A stretch of DNA of 10,442 nt from Pelagophyceae sp. CCMP2097 (lineage: Eukaryota; Sar; Pelagophyceae), in assembly GCA_026770575.1 (NCBI GenBank), contig MU657821.1:1-10442 (forward strand), in the 5' to 3' direction. The translations under genes and the position numbers were made by a program. Shown piece by piece: positions 1 to 6,856 of this stretch. The notes below the pieces were generated by a model. That model saw nothing but the letters and a program-made list of their open reading frames with translations, did no database searches and had not been told where the DNA came from. Position 1 is the stretch's first letter. Each line of letters begins with the position of its first letter.

Positions 1-36
1 ATTTGGCTGTATCCTTCGGGTCCTCCGTGTGCCTCC
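1..36 (+). repeat. 36-bp direct repeat, copy A1
   Basis: Identical to 432-467 in the same orientation. After a diverged 7-14 nt stretch, both copies continue into TCTTGTAAT. This copy then runs into AATAAAGG, which contains a canonical poly(A) signal hexamer, so it could be the tail of a gene to the left. That is inference only. Confidence 0.9.
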
Positions 37-74
37 GGCGCGCTCTTGTAATAAAGGCCACTTAAAGCGTTAAA

Positions 75-97
75 ATTTAGATAACTTTCAGCTTTAC
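75..97 (+). repeat. 23-bp direct repeat, copy B1
   Basis: Perfect match to 260-282 in the same orientation, offset 185 bp. It starts ATTTAGATAACTTTC and is AT-rich within a GC-rich region. The sequence following the two copies is not similar, so this is not a simple 185-bp tandem duplication. Confidence 0.9.
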
Positions 98-174
98 AAC
101 CAGCCCGTCCCGGACGGAGATTCTAAACACCTTCCATCGCCCGTCGCGCCCTCCACGGGACCCCTCCGAATTGA

Positions 175-213
175 CTACCCTCGCCCACGACCGACCTACC
201 CTCGCCCACGACC
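175..213 (+). repeat. Short tandem repeat, two copies, 21-bp period
   Basis: The unit CTACCCTCGCCCACGACC is present at 175-192 and 196-213, separated by a 3-nt spacer. It lies between the two B repeats. Confidence 0.85.
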
Positions 214-259
214 TCACCGAATCCCTCTTATCCACCAGCTCCGAAGCCCGGCGACCCCT

Positions 260-282
260 ATTTAGATAACTTTCAGCTTTAC
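260..282 (+). repeat. 23-bp direct repeat, copy B2
   Basis: Perfect match to 75-97. The two B copies are nested inside the two A copies (order A1-B1-B2-A2), all in direct orientation. Confidence 0.9.
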
Positions 283-431
283 GTGGGCATTGCTTGCTTA
301 AGATCCACCCTGGGTGGGGCTGGCCCAAAGGGGAATAACCGTCAAACCCGAGTCGAAGGTAGGCTTCCAGGCCCGGAGGCCCGGAGCCAAGGCCTCGGAG
401 AGCGCGTCAGCACATATAGCATTGCAATGGG

Positions 432-467
432 ATTTGGCTGTATCCTTCGGGTCCTCCGTGTGCCTCC
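432..467 (+). repeat. 36-bp direct repeat, copy A2
   Basis: Identical to 1-36, offset 431 bp. It sits 65 nt upstream of the nickel transporter start codon, so it may overlap its core promoter or 5' UTR. Confidence 0.9.
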
Positions 468-531
468 TCGGTCCGACGCGGTCTTGTAATTATTCGAACG
501 CAACGATTCTTAACGAGTTCTCACTCGCGAA

Positions 532-1341
532 ATGGGCCCTCTGGGCGGCGGGGCTCTGGAGATGGGTTTGGCCATGGGCGTGGCGCACGTGGCGTCGCCG
601 GACCACCTATCCGCCTTGGCGACGCTGTCAGCGGGTGGAGGCTGCGCTGCGTTCCAGCTCGGCGTGCGATGGGGGATAGGCCACAGCACGGGCATGCTCA
701 CCGCGGCGGCGCTGCTGCTGGCGCTGACGTGGGGCGGCGAGGCGGCCGTCGGCGACGGGTCGCCGTCGCGCGCCGATGGCCTTGCCGCGGCGCTGGCGTG
801 GTATTCCAACGTACTTGTTGGAGTGACCATGGTGGCCATTGGCGCGTTTTGCGCAAGGAACGCTTTAAAACCAAAGAGCGAAAAGGCGGCCCCGTACGAG
901 TCGACGCACTCGTTGCTCCACGATCACGGCGCGTGCGACGCCGACGACGGCCGCGCGCGGTCGCGGACGATTGCGCTCGGCGTCGGGGTGGCGCACGGCC
1001 TGGCGCACGTCGTCTGGGTGCTCCCCGTGCTCCAAATGCCCAGCGCCGCGCAGGCCGCCACGTACCTCGGGGCGTTTTGCGTCACGTCGACTCTGATGAT
1101 GGGCACGTTTTCATCCCTCTACGGCGCCTTGACGAAGCGCGCCGGCTCCTCCGAGGCGGTGACCAAGCGCGTCGCCATCCTCTCGTCGCTCCTGTCCATC
1201 TTGATCGGCGTCGCCTGGCTCTGGCTGCTCTTCACGGGGAGCCTCGAAGACTCGGTATTCGGCCACGCGCACCACGATGGGGGCCTGCCCGACGACGCGC
1301 GGCACCACCACGAAGTTGCGCACGCGCACGCGCGACGGTGA
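532..1341 (+). CDS. NicO/UreH-type nickel-cobalt transporter with His-rich C-terminal tail
   Basis: A 269-residue membrane protein predicted to move Ni2+ or Co2+ (or a related cation) across a membrane. The family signature H-X4-D-H is present (His19, Asp24, His25 in transmembrane segment 1), followed by GIGHS at residues 48-52 and a second His pair in GVAHGLAH (152-159). Hydrophobic segments lie at about 8-30, 48-67, 85-107, 147-167, 176-200 and 215-236, fitting a six-helix NicO-like fold. The loop at 125-140 is His/Asp-rich, and the tail from 244 holds about ten His, including HHH at 258-260, a plausible metal-binding tail. The ATG at 532 is chosen because helix 1 begins almost immediately; in-frame ATGs at residues 11 and 15 would cut into it. 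No clear organelle targeting peptide is seen, although plant-type homologues often have one, so an upstream exon is possible. The frame is intact and intronless. Substrate choice between nickel, cobalt and another metal cannot be read from sequence alone. Confidence 0.88.
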   Translation: MGPLGGGALEMGLAMGVAHVASPDHLSALATLSAGGGCAAFQLGVRWGIGHSTGMLTAAALLLALTWGGEAAVGDGSPSRADGLAAALAWYSNVLVGVTMVAIGAFCARNALKPKSEKAAPYESTHSLLHDHGACDADDGRARSRTIALGVGVAHGLAHVVWVLPVLQMPSAAQAATYLGAFCVTSTLMMGTFSSLYGALTKRAGSSEAVTKRVAILSSLLSILIGVAWLWLLFTGSLEDSVFGHAHHDGGLPDDARHHHEVAHAHARR

Positions 1342-1509
1342 CTGGAACGAAACCGTAATAATCTCAAGTGGCTATCTCTGCTCAGGCTGGCTAGGGCTGG
1401 GCCCCGAGCTGAGCGCTCTGGACAGGCGATGGCGCGGAAATGGCGCGTCGCCACGTGCATGTGGCTGGCGACGTGCCAGATCTACATGCTGCGGAGCATC
1501 CTGAGCGTG

Positions 1510-1657
1510 GTGCGTGGCGCGGGCGGCCCTTTCCGAGAGCCTCGCCATGTCCTTCCCGAGGGTCGGGCCCTCCTTTCCGAGAGCCTCGTGTCCCTCCCGA
1601 GGGTCAGGCCCTCGCCGGCGGCCGCCCGTCGCGGCCCGTCGCATGTTGCCGGCGCAG
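1510..1657 (+). other. Inferred intron 1 of the SLC17-like pseudogene, containing a tandem duplication
   Basis: The donor is GTGCGT at 1510 and the acceptor GGCGCAG ends at 1657. Removing these 148 nt joins ...RSILSV to AVPLSKRYDW in phase 0, which restores the usual SLC17 motif after helix 1. The intron holds two imperfect copies of a 40-43 nt unit (1529-1571 and 1573-1612), each starting CTTTCCGAGAGCCTCG and ending in a GAGGGTC(A/G)GG(C)CCCT-like stretch. Confidence 0.65.
1529..1612 (+). repeat. Two-copy tandem repeat inside inferred intron 1
   Basis: Units at 1529-1571 and 1573-1612 share CTTTCCGAGAGCCTCG exactly, then differ by a few substitutions and a 3-nt length change before sharing TCCCGAGGGTC. 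This is direct sequence observation. Confidence 0.85.
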
Positions 1658-3499
1658 GCGGTGCCGCTGTCGAAGCGCTACGATTGGTCGTCGGGGGAGC
1701 AAGGCGCCATCCTCTAATCGTGCCGCGCGGCGCCGGATGCTCGTCGGAAAACCCTTACCAACGACGACGAACTACGTCGCGAGCGGCAGCAGAGGCGCGG
1801 TGCACACCGGAGGCAAGACCCTCGCCGTGCCGCCGTACGCGAGCGGCGCGCGATTCCGGAGCGAGCGCCTTTGGACCGCAGTACCGTCGTTTAGGTTCTT
1901 TTGGGGCTACGTCGCCTGCTCCTCGGCCCGGCGGTCATCGGATTCGCGCGCCGCACCAACGCGCTGGCCTTTGGCGTCGTCGCGGCGTCGGTCCTCACCG
2001 CGCTCGTGCCCCTCGCCGCCGCCGCCGGCGTGAAAGCGCTCTGCGCGCTCCGCGCTCACGGGCGTCGCAGAGGCCGTCGCAGACTGCGTCTCGGATTAAG
2101 GTCGGGCAAGCCCGTGGCCGCCGTACGCGGGGGCTCAAGTGTGCCGCCTTAGGGTCGTCTTTAGGTCACGTACCTTGCGATCTACGCGCTCACGGAGACG
2201 TGGGCCGCCTCCGCCGCCGGGCAGACCTGCGCGCGCGGGGACATAGCGCGGCCGCTTCGTCGCCGTCGTGCTCTCGGGCGTTTGTGGGCACGGCATGCGG
2301 CTTCCTCGCGGCGGGGTTGCTCCTGGACGACCAGGGCGGAAGCACTCGCCTGGCGAAGCCGGCCTCGGCACGCCCGGCGCGCCGTTCTTCGTCGTCGCCA
2401 CGCTGGGCGCCGCCTGGTTCGCGCTCTGGCGCGCCGTCGGCGCTGACGGCCCCGTGGCCGACGAAACGGCCGACGACGAACGCCGGCGGCACCTCGCCGA
2501 CGGCGGGTACGATGGCTCGTCCGTCGCCGGCGGCTCGTACGTCGCGCTGCCCGACGGCGCCAGCCCCAAGGCGGCGGCGGCGCACGCGGGTGCGGGTGCG
2601 CGGGCGCGGGCTGCGCGAGGTGCTTTCGGTGCTGCCGCTGCTCGGCGACCCTCGCGCCGTGGGCCTCTTCCTGCAGCACTTTGCCAACCTCTGGTTCAGT
2701 TAAACGCTCATGACGGCCGACATTATTTCGCGACGAGAGGGGACGTCCGTTCGAGCACGGGGTGGCTTTTCTGCATCGACGACGCCAAATTTTTGGGCAC
2801 GCGGTGCGGCGGCGCCGCGGCCGATGCGCTCGTCACGCGCGCGCGCTGGCCGCCGCGACGCGTGCGCCTCTGCGCGCAGTGGGTCGGCTTTTGCGGCGCC
2901 GGCGCCGCGCTCGTGAGCGCCGGTTGCTTCGCCACGAGCGTGGGCGCGGCCGTCGCGGGCTTCTGCGCGGCCACGTTCTGCCTTGGCGCATCCCCGCGTC
3001 GGGGACGCCGCCCCGCGTCGATGGAGCGTGCCGTCGTCGCCGCGCTCGGCCTCGCGGTGTCCGGCGGCTGAGGCCCACACTTTTTGGACTTAGCCCGCAC
3101 CAAGACGGGGAGCCTCTTCGCGCTGTCCAATTTCCTCGCCAACGTCGCGGGCATCGTCACGCCCTCGTCACCGCCAGGATCCTCGAGCGCTTGGTGCGTC
3201 CTCCGCGGGTGCACCGCCACCGCCGCAGACTGCGCGGCGCAGGTGCCACGTCTTCGGGCTTGCGTTCGTGCTCAACGTCGCCGCCGTGACGACGTGGACG
3301 TTCACCATCTCGACAGACCCTATCTTCGGAGACACAAGACGTCGCGAGGCCGCTCCGGGCGACCCGACGCGCACCCCACCTCTTTCGCTAAGCGTGGGAT
3401 CCTTAATCAAACGTTTGAACTGTTGACGCGAGCCGTGGCACGCACTGAGACGCCACACCTCAAGACTCCAAAAGCGGGCGCCATCGCCTTACACTTAAG

Positions 3500-3712
3500 T
3501 TTTTCGACTCCAACGCCTCGGTGTCCTGGGTCGTGATGCGCGGCGGTGGCCCGACGGACGTCTATAGCTCGCTGCCGCACGGGAGCAAGCGGGAGCGCAC
3601 GTCGGCTGATGAGGACATCCCCATTGTAGACCGCCGCCAGACACGGCCCGGAGTCGGCTTTGGAGTGTTTTTGAGGGGAACATTATTACGAGTCGGGGGT
3701 TGTGCGCCTTAA
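3500..3712 (+). pseudogene. Possible C-terminal exon of the SLC17-like gene
   Basis: An open stretch follows a candidate acceptor (TTAAG ending at 3499) and ends in TAA at 3710-3712. It encodes about 70 residues, beginning FFDSNASVSWVVMRGGGPTD and continuing into a polar segment rich in Ser, Arg, Asp and Glu, as expected for a cytosolic tail. The preceding transporter fragment ends with its last helix near 3310, where a short tail would normally follow. I could not identify a clean GT donor giving a matching frame, so the link is inference from position and composition. It could equally be a chance open frame. Confidence 0.3.
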
Positions 3713-3734
3713 TGTACGGCACACGGTGCGTGTT

Positions 3735-3843
3735 GGGGGCCCTCGCGGGGGCCGCGGCGCGCGCCGGCCGCGGCCCGCGGGGCGGCTTGCCTTTCGGGTG
3801 CGCGGCCGGCGTGCCGCCGGCCGCGGCCCCCGTTCGGGCCCCC
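3735..3843. repeat. GC-rich imperfect inverted repeat (large hairpin) just past the eL32 stop
   Basis: The arms are 3735-3757 and 3821-3843, 23 nt each. The left arm reads GGGGGCCCTCGCGGGGGCCG plus CGG; the right arm is its reverse complement except at a 4-nt internal block. Inner sequences continue the pairing: CGCGCCGGCCGCG near 3760 faces CGCGGCCGGCG near 3801. The unpaired centre includes TTGCCTTTCGGG. It lies 11 nt past the eL32 stop, so it would be transcribed in that gene's 3' UTR and also lies between convergent transcription units. Confidence 0.8.
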
Positions 3844-3853
3844 GCGGCGCAGC

Positions 3854-4258
3854 TTACGCCTCCGAGCGCAGTCGCGCGCAGGCGTTCGTCACCTTGATGT
3901 TCAGCTGCTCGGCGCGCTCGACGATGGACTTGCGCTTCTGCGCGGAAACGGAGTGCGCGACCTCGGCCGCGTACGTTCGGTTGTGCATCATCAGGAGCTC
4001 AAGCTCCTTGACGTTGTAGACGACGAACTTATAGAACCCGTTCGGGAGCACGTGCTTCGTCTTCTTGTCCGAGCCGTAGCCGATGCGCGGCATGGGCAGG
4101 GCGCCCTTGAAGCGCCGGCGCACGCGCGAGTCGATACCATGGATGTGGCGCCACGACGTGCGGCGGATCTTGATGAAACGGTTCGCGAAGTGGCGCGCGA
4201 ACTTCTTCGTGCGCTTCTTCACCACCGTGGGCTTAGAGAGGGGCGCGACCTTAACCAT
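3854..4258 (-). CDS. RPL32: 60S ribosomal protein L32 (eL32)
   Basis: A 134-residue protein of the large cytosolic ribosomal subunit, the normal length for the family. Highly characteristic blocks are present: [11 protein letters not shown] (residues about 14-24), [12 protein letters not shown] (about 42-53), [14 protein letters not shown] (about 57-70), [20 protein letters not shown] (about 72-91), and the C-terminal [20 protein letters not shown]. The start is the ATG read from 4258 ([10 protein letters not shown]). The open frame extends upstream, but that part reads through a doubled promoter-like element and is not conserved, so it is excluded. The gene is a single exon here, with stop TAA at 3854-3856. 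It is divergent from the armadillo/EF-hand gene and convergent with the SLC17-like pseudogene. It is basic and Lys/Arg-rich, as expected for rRNA binding. Confidence 0.97.
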   Translation of the reverse strand: MVKVAPLSKPTVVKKRTKKFARHFANRFIKIRRTSWRHIHGIDSRVRRRFKGALPMPRIGYGSDKKTKHVLPNGFYKFVVYNVKELELLMMHNRTYAAEVAHSVSAQKRKSIVERAEQLNIKVTNACARLRSEA

Positions 4259-4335
4259 GGTAGAGCCTGCACCTGTACGACCTGCTTTTTGGAGATGCAA
4301 ACTTCGCCCACAAAAGTCCAGCGATGAGTTGTAAC

Positions 4336-4385
4336 GGGCCGTTGGACATTTTATAAAAACGCGGGCCGTTGGACACTTTATAAAA
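4336..4385. repeat. Tandem 23-bp TATA-like element, two copies
   Basis: Copy 1 at 4336-4358 and copy 2 at 4363-4385 differ at a single position (T versus C before TTTATAAAA). The 27-bp period is about two and a half helical turns. The repeat is directly visible; a role as duplicated core promoter is inference. Confidence 0.9.
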
Positions 4386-4436
4386 TCGGTCGCGTTCAAG
4401 TTGGACCCTCGCGATCGGCCGCGGGACCGACGACAA

Positions 4437-4474
4437 GGGGGAAGGCTTACGACGACGCGTGCCGTGGACGAGCA
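4437..4474 (+). repeat. 38-bp element shared with the right end of the window, copy 1
   Basis: It starts GGGGGAAGGCTTACGACGAC and ends GTGGACGAGCA. It aligns with 10347-10383 in the same orientation with three substitutions and one single-base gap. It lies about 115 nt before the armadillo/EF-hand start codon. Confidence 0.75.
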
Positions 4475-4588
4475 CGGCGTGGACGAGCAGAGGCAGACAA
4501 GCGGGGACGAAGTGAGAAGCCGAGCATGGCCGCCGCGGGCAGTCCCTGAGGCCGGTCTTCGGGGCGGCCCCGGCCTGCGCCCTCTGCA

Positions 4589-6650
4589 ATGGAGCTCGGC
4601 ATCGGCGACATGTCGCGGGCCTCAGAGGAGGTGCTCTGCTCGCTGGCCTGGGACTGGCCGAAGCGCGCCGCGGCGGCGGCTCCGGGACTCGAGGCGGCGC
4701 TGCGCGTGCCACCGATCTGCAGCACCGACGTCTCGCGCGAGTTCCGCACGCGGTCGACGCACGCGCGCGTGAACCGCCTGCGGGTGATCCGCGCCGCGCC
4801 CGCCGCTTCGCCCGCCGCGCCGGCCGGCGCCGCAGAGGGCCTCGCGCTCCTCGTGGACGCCATCGATATTGCTGAGACGGCGTCCGCAGCGCTCCGACCC
4901 AAGCTGTCCGCACTCGCGCGCGCCGCGGCGGGCGTCGACGCCGCGCCCGGCGATGCGCGCGACGCCGCCGTCGCCGCCGCCGCGCTCTGCCGAGCCTGCG
5001 CCTGCGGCGGGGCGGCGGACCACGCCGCCTTCGATGCGCCCGACGCCGCGCGCGCGGCGCAGCTGCTCGCCGCGGCGCGTACCGCGGCGACCAAGGGGCG
5101 GCTCCTGCCGGGCGAGGCGGCGGCGCCCACGGCGGCACACGATAACGAGGCGGCGGCGGCGGCGCGCCGGGGTCCGTACGCGGTGCTCCTCGCGCTGCTG
5201 CAGGCGCCGGGCAGCGTCGCGCGCTGCGCGGCGTGCGCCGTCGTCGCCGACGTGGCTCGGTGGTCGCCGCAGGGCGCGCGCGCGCTGGGGTCGCTGTGCG
5301 CGGCGGCGCTCGTGCCGCTCTTGAAGCGGTCGACGTCGGAGCTGCTGCCGCTCCTCGCCGCCGCTGCCATCGCCGACCTCGCGGCGTCGGCGCCGGAGGC
5401 GACCCGCGCGCCGCTCATCGCCGCCGGCTGCGTCAAGGCTCTGGTCGACGCCGTGCACGCGACGGCGCTGCCCGGGGGCGCGACGGCAGGCGGCGGCGCG
5501 ACGCCGACGGCGTTGCTGCTGCCGCTGCACGCCATGAGGGCCATGGTCGCGCTCTGCGAGGGCTGCGGCCGCGCGCGCCAGCAGGCTTCGCAGGACGGCG
5601 CGGCGGCGTGCGCGGCGCGCGTCCTCGGCGCGGCGCTGGACGCGGGCCGCGCCTGCCGCCTGGCGCAGCTACACGCACTCAGATTCGTGGCGCTGCTGGC
5701 GCTCGACGGCGCCGTCGACGCATCGCTCGGTGCCGCCGTATCGCAGCCAATCCTATCGCTCTTTGGCGCGCCCGAGCTCGAGGTGCGCCACCACGCCGCG
5801 AGGTCCGTGCTCTACCTGCTGCAACAGCCGCGGAAAGGCGCGCTGACGGCGGAGAAGCTCGCATCTTCGCCGCCCTGCCTCGCGGGCCTCAAGGGCATGC
5901 TCCGCCACGTCCAGCTCCGCGGCGAAGCCCTGCGCATCCTCCTCGTCGTGGCGAGGTCCGCAGAGGCGGCGGCCATCCTCTCAGCCGAGGGCTTTGTCGA
6001 AATTTTTGAGGACACTGCTTGCGATTTGAAGCTCGCGGCCAACGTGCGCTCCCTGGCAATGAAGTGCCTCTTCGCCATGGGCAACTTTGCGTTCTTCGAG
6101 TCAAGCGCGGCGCCATCGAACGACTCGAGAGGCCCTTTTCGAAACGCCCAATAATCCTGCGCGCCTCGGAGGCCCGCCGGGACGTCGCTCCCGCAGGTCT
6201 GGCACCGCCACGAGCTGCGCGCGCGGCGATGGGCCCCTCTCGGCCGACGCGCGGCTCCTCTGCTCGCTCGTCGAGGATCGCGCCATGCAGCTGGCGTCCG
6301 AGGCGCGGCCAGAAATCGAGCGCACGTTCGGTAAGCGGCAGCTTGTGCAGTTTCGGTTCATCTTCACCGACGTATCGCGCGGCTCGGGCGCGCTGCGGGC
6401 CGCGCAGATGCTCGCGGTGCTCAAGAAGTGCTGCGCCGCCGCGGGCGACACGGAGACGGGCAAGCGGCTCAACAAGCGCAACGTGCGCAAGGTCGTCGAG
6501 CTCTACGACTCGGATGGGTCGGGGGCGATCGAATGGGAAGAGTTTCTCAACATCATGACCGACCTCAACGGCGGCCGCCTCGCGCGCAAGGCCGAAGGCA
6601 TTGCCCTGGCCCCGGGGGAAAACGACACACCCCTCGAGCTCGATCTGTGA
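4589..6650 (+). CDS. Armadillo-like helical repeat protein with C-terminal EF-hand (two exons)
   Basis: Predicted 654 residues from exons 4589-6099 and 6197-6650. The 97-nt intron has donor GTCAAG at 6100 and acceptor CCCGCAG ending at 6196; joining rebuilds GAG (Glu504) in phase 2 and continues [10 protein letters not shown]. Residues about 85-500 are Ala/Leu-rich amphipathic helices with armadillo/HEAT-like units, for example about 198-232, 236-290, 310-350, 386-412 and 430-500. These units usually form a protein-binding solenoid. Exon 2 has a canonical calcium loop, [12 protein letters not shown] (608-619), with acidic or oxygen ligands at 1, 3, 5 and 12 and Gly at 6, followed by FLNIM. 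A degenerate first EF-hand ([12 protein letters not shown], near 561-572) lacks the usual ligands. The start is the first ATG of the long frame; Met8 is an alternative. The partner is unknown. It may be a calcium-responsive scaffold (inference). The repeat family is assigned from pattern only, so HEAT or another alpha-solenoid is possible. Confidence 0.75.
6100..6196 (+). other. Inferred 97-nt GT-AG intron in the armadillo/EF-hand gene
   Basis: GTCAAG begins at 6100 and CCCGCAG ends at 6196. Without removal, the first frame stops soon after 6150 and the EF-hand frame has no good start. With removal, the two frames join exactly. A cDNA read across 6099/6197 would confirm it. Confidence 0.7.
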
Positions 6651-6856
6651 AGACGGGCCGCCGCCAAGACCGCGGAGACCCGTCATAATGTATTGTCTGT
6701 GGACCCACCGCCCGCGCAGCGGCGCCCGAAGTGTACGTTGGTGCGAGGGGCAAAGACATTACTGGCAACAGGATGCGGAGCTGGGGCGCCGCCATCGATG
6801 AAGTGGCATTGCCCTTGCAGGTCACGGCAAAGAGGCATCGCCCTCCCTCGAGCGCA
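6651..6856. other. Short 3' spacer between two convergent genes
   Basis: These 206 nt separate the armadillo/EF-hand stop codon from the kinase stop codon, so they must hold both 3' UTRs. TAATGTATTGT near 6685 is the only AT-rich patch; no clear poly(A) signal hexamer or hairpin is seen. Confidence 0.6.

Larger units (their letters stand above)
1..531. other. Non-coding region with nested direct repeats upstream of the nickel transporter gene
   Basis: I see no convincing gene here; the short open frames are low-complexity and resemble no family. It contains a 36-bp perfect direct repeat (1-36 and 432-467), a 23-bp perfect direct repeat (75-97 and 260-282), and an 18-bp unit repeated with a 21-bp period (175-192 and 196-213). 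The stretch just after each 36-bp copy is also related, ending in TCTTGTAAT at 44-52 and 482-490. The second copy ends about 40 nt before the ATG at 532, so it lies in the expected promoter or 5' UTR of that gene. Confidence 0.75.
1429..3426 (+). pseudogene. Decayed SLC17-like (ANTR / MFS) anion transporter gene with retained introns
   Basis: Fragments in order, in different frames, match the SLC17 layout. Helix 1 is at 1429-1509 (starts MARKWRVATCMWLA); then AVPLSKRYDWSSGEQGAIL (1658-1714), FFWGYV (1896-1913), helices at about 1919-2045, ALTGVAEAVADC (2052-2087), YLAIYALTETWAAS (2171-2212), FVGTACGFLAAGLLLDDQGG (about 2281-2340), PFFVVATLGAAWFALW (about 2382-2430), GLFLQHFANLWFS (2662-2700), QWVGFCGAGAALVSAG (about 2879-2926), LARTKTGSLFALSNFLANVA (about 3090-3149) and VFGLAFVLNVAAVTTW (about 3250-3297). 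Three introns fit: 1510-1657, 1720-1894 and 2088-2164, all GT-AG with frame kept. Decay marks are in-frame stops at 1715-1717, 2701-2703 and 3069-3071, plus frame changes near 1915, 2048, 2240, 2280, 2350, 2580 and 3164 that no sensible intron explains. The retained introns argue for a decayed genomic copy, not a retrocopy. Neighbouring genes are intact over long distances, so sequencing error is the less likely explanation but is not excluded. The family normally moves organic or inorganic anions with H+ or Na+. Confidence 0.8.
3427..3853. other. Spacer between the pseudogene and the eL32 gene
   Basis: No complete gene is seen. It contains a possible orphan last exon at 3500-3712 and, just downstream of the eL32 stop codon on the - strand, a large GC-rich inverted repeat at 3735-3843. 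The remainder (3427-3499) shows nothing recognisable. Confidence 0.6.
4259..4588. promoter_or_regulatory. Divergent promoter region between eL32 and the armadillo/EF-hand gene
   Basis: These 330 nt separate two start codons facing outward. They hold a doubled element at 4336-4358 and 4363-4385 (27-bp period), each reading GGGCCGTTGGACA then TTTATAAAA-like sequence. The TATA-like part is about 80-110 nt from the eL32 ATG and about 200-230 nt from the other ATG, so it best suits eL32 transcription on the - strand, where it reads TTTTATAAA. Further right, 4437-4474 matches a second element near 10347. Promoter function is inferred. Confidence 0.55.

Noticed and set aside
4259..4399. N-terminal extension of eL32 to 4399
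   Set aside because: The extra 47 residues come from the doubled TATA-like element (FIKCPTAR twice) and are absent from the conserved family, whose N-terminus starts near 4258.
4447..5544. Antisense open frames of 302-365 codons opposite the armadillo gene
   Set aside because: The protein is almost only Ala, Arg, Ser and Gly, as expected from reading GC-rich DNA in the wrong frame. No start context or domain was seen.
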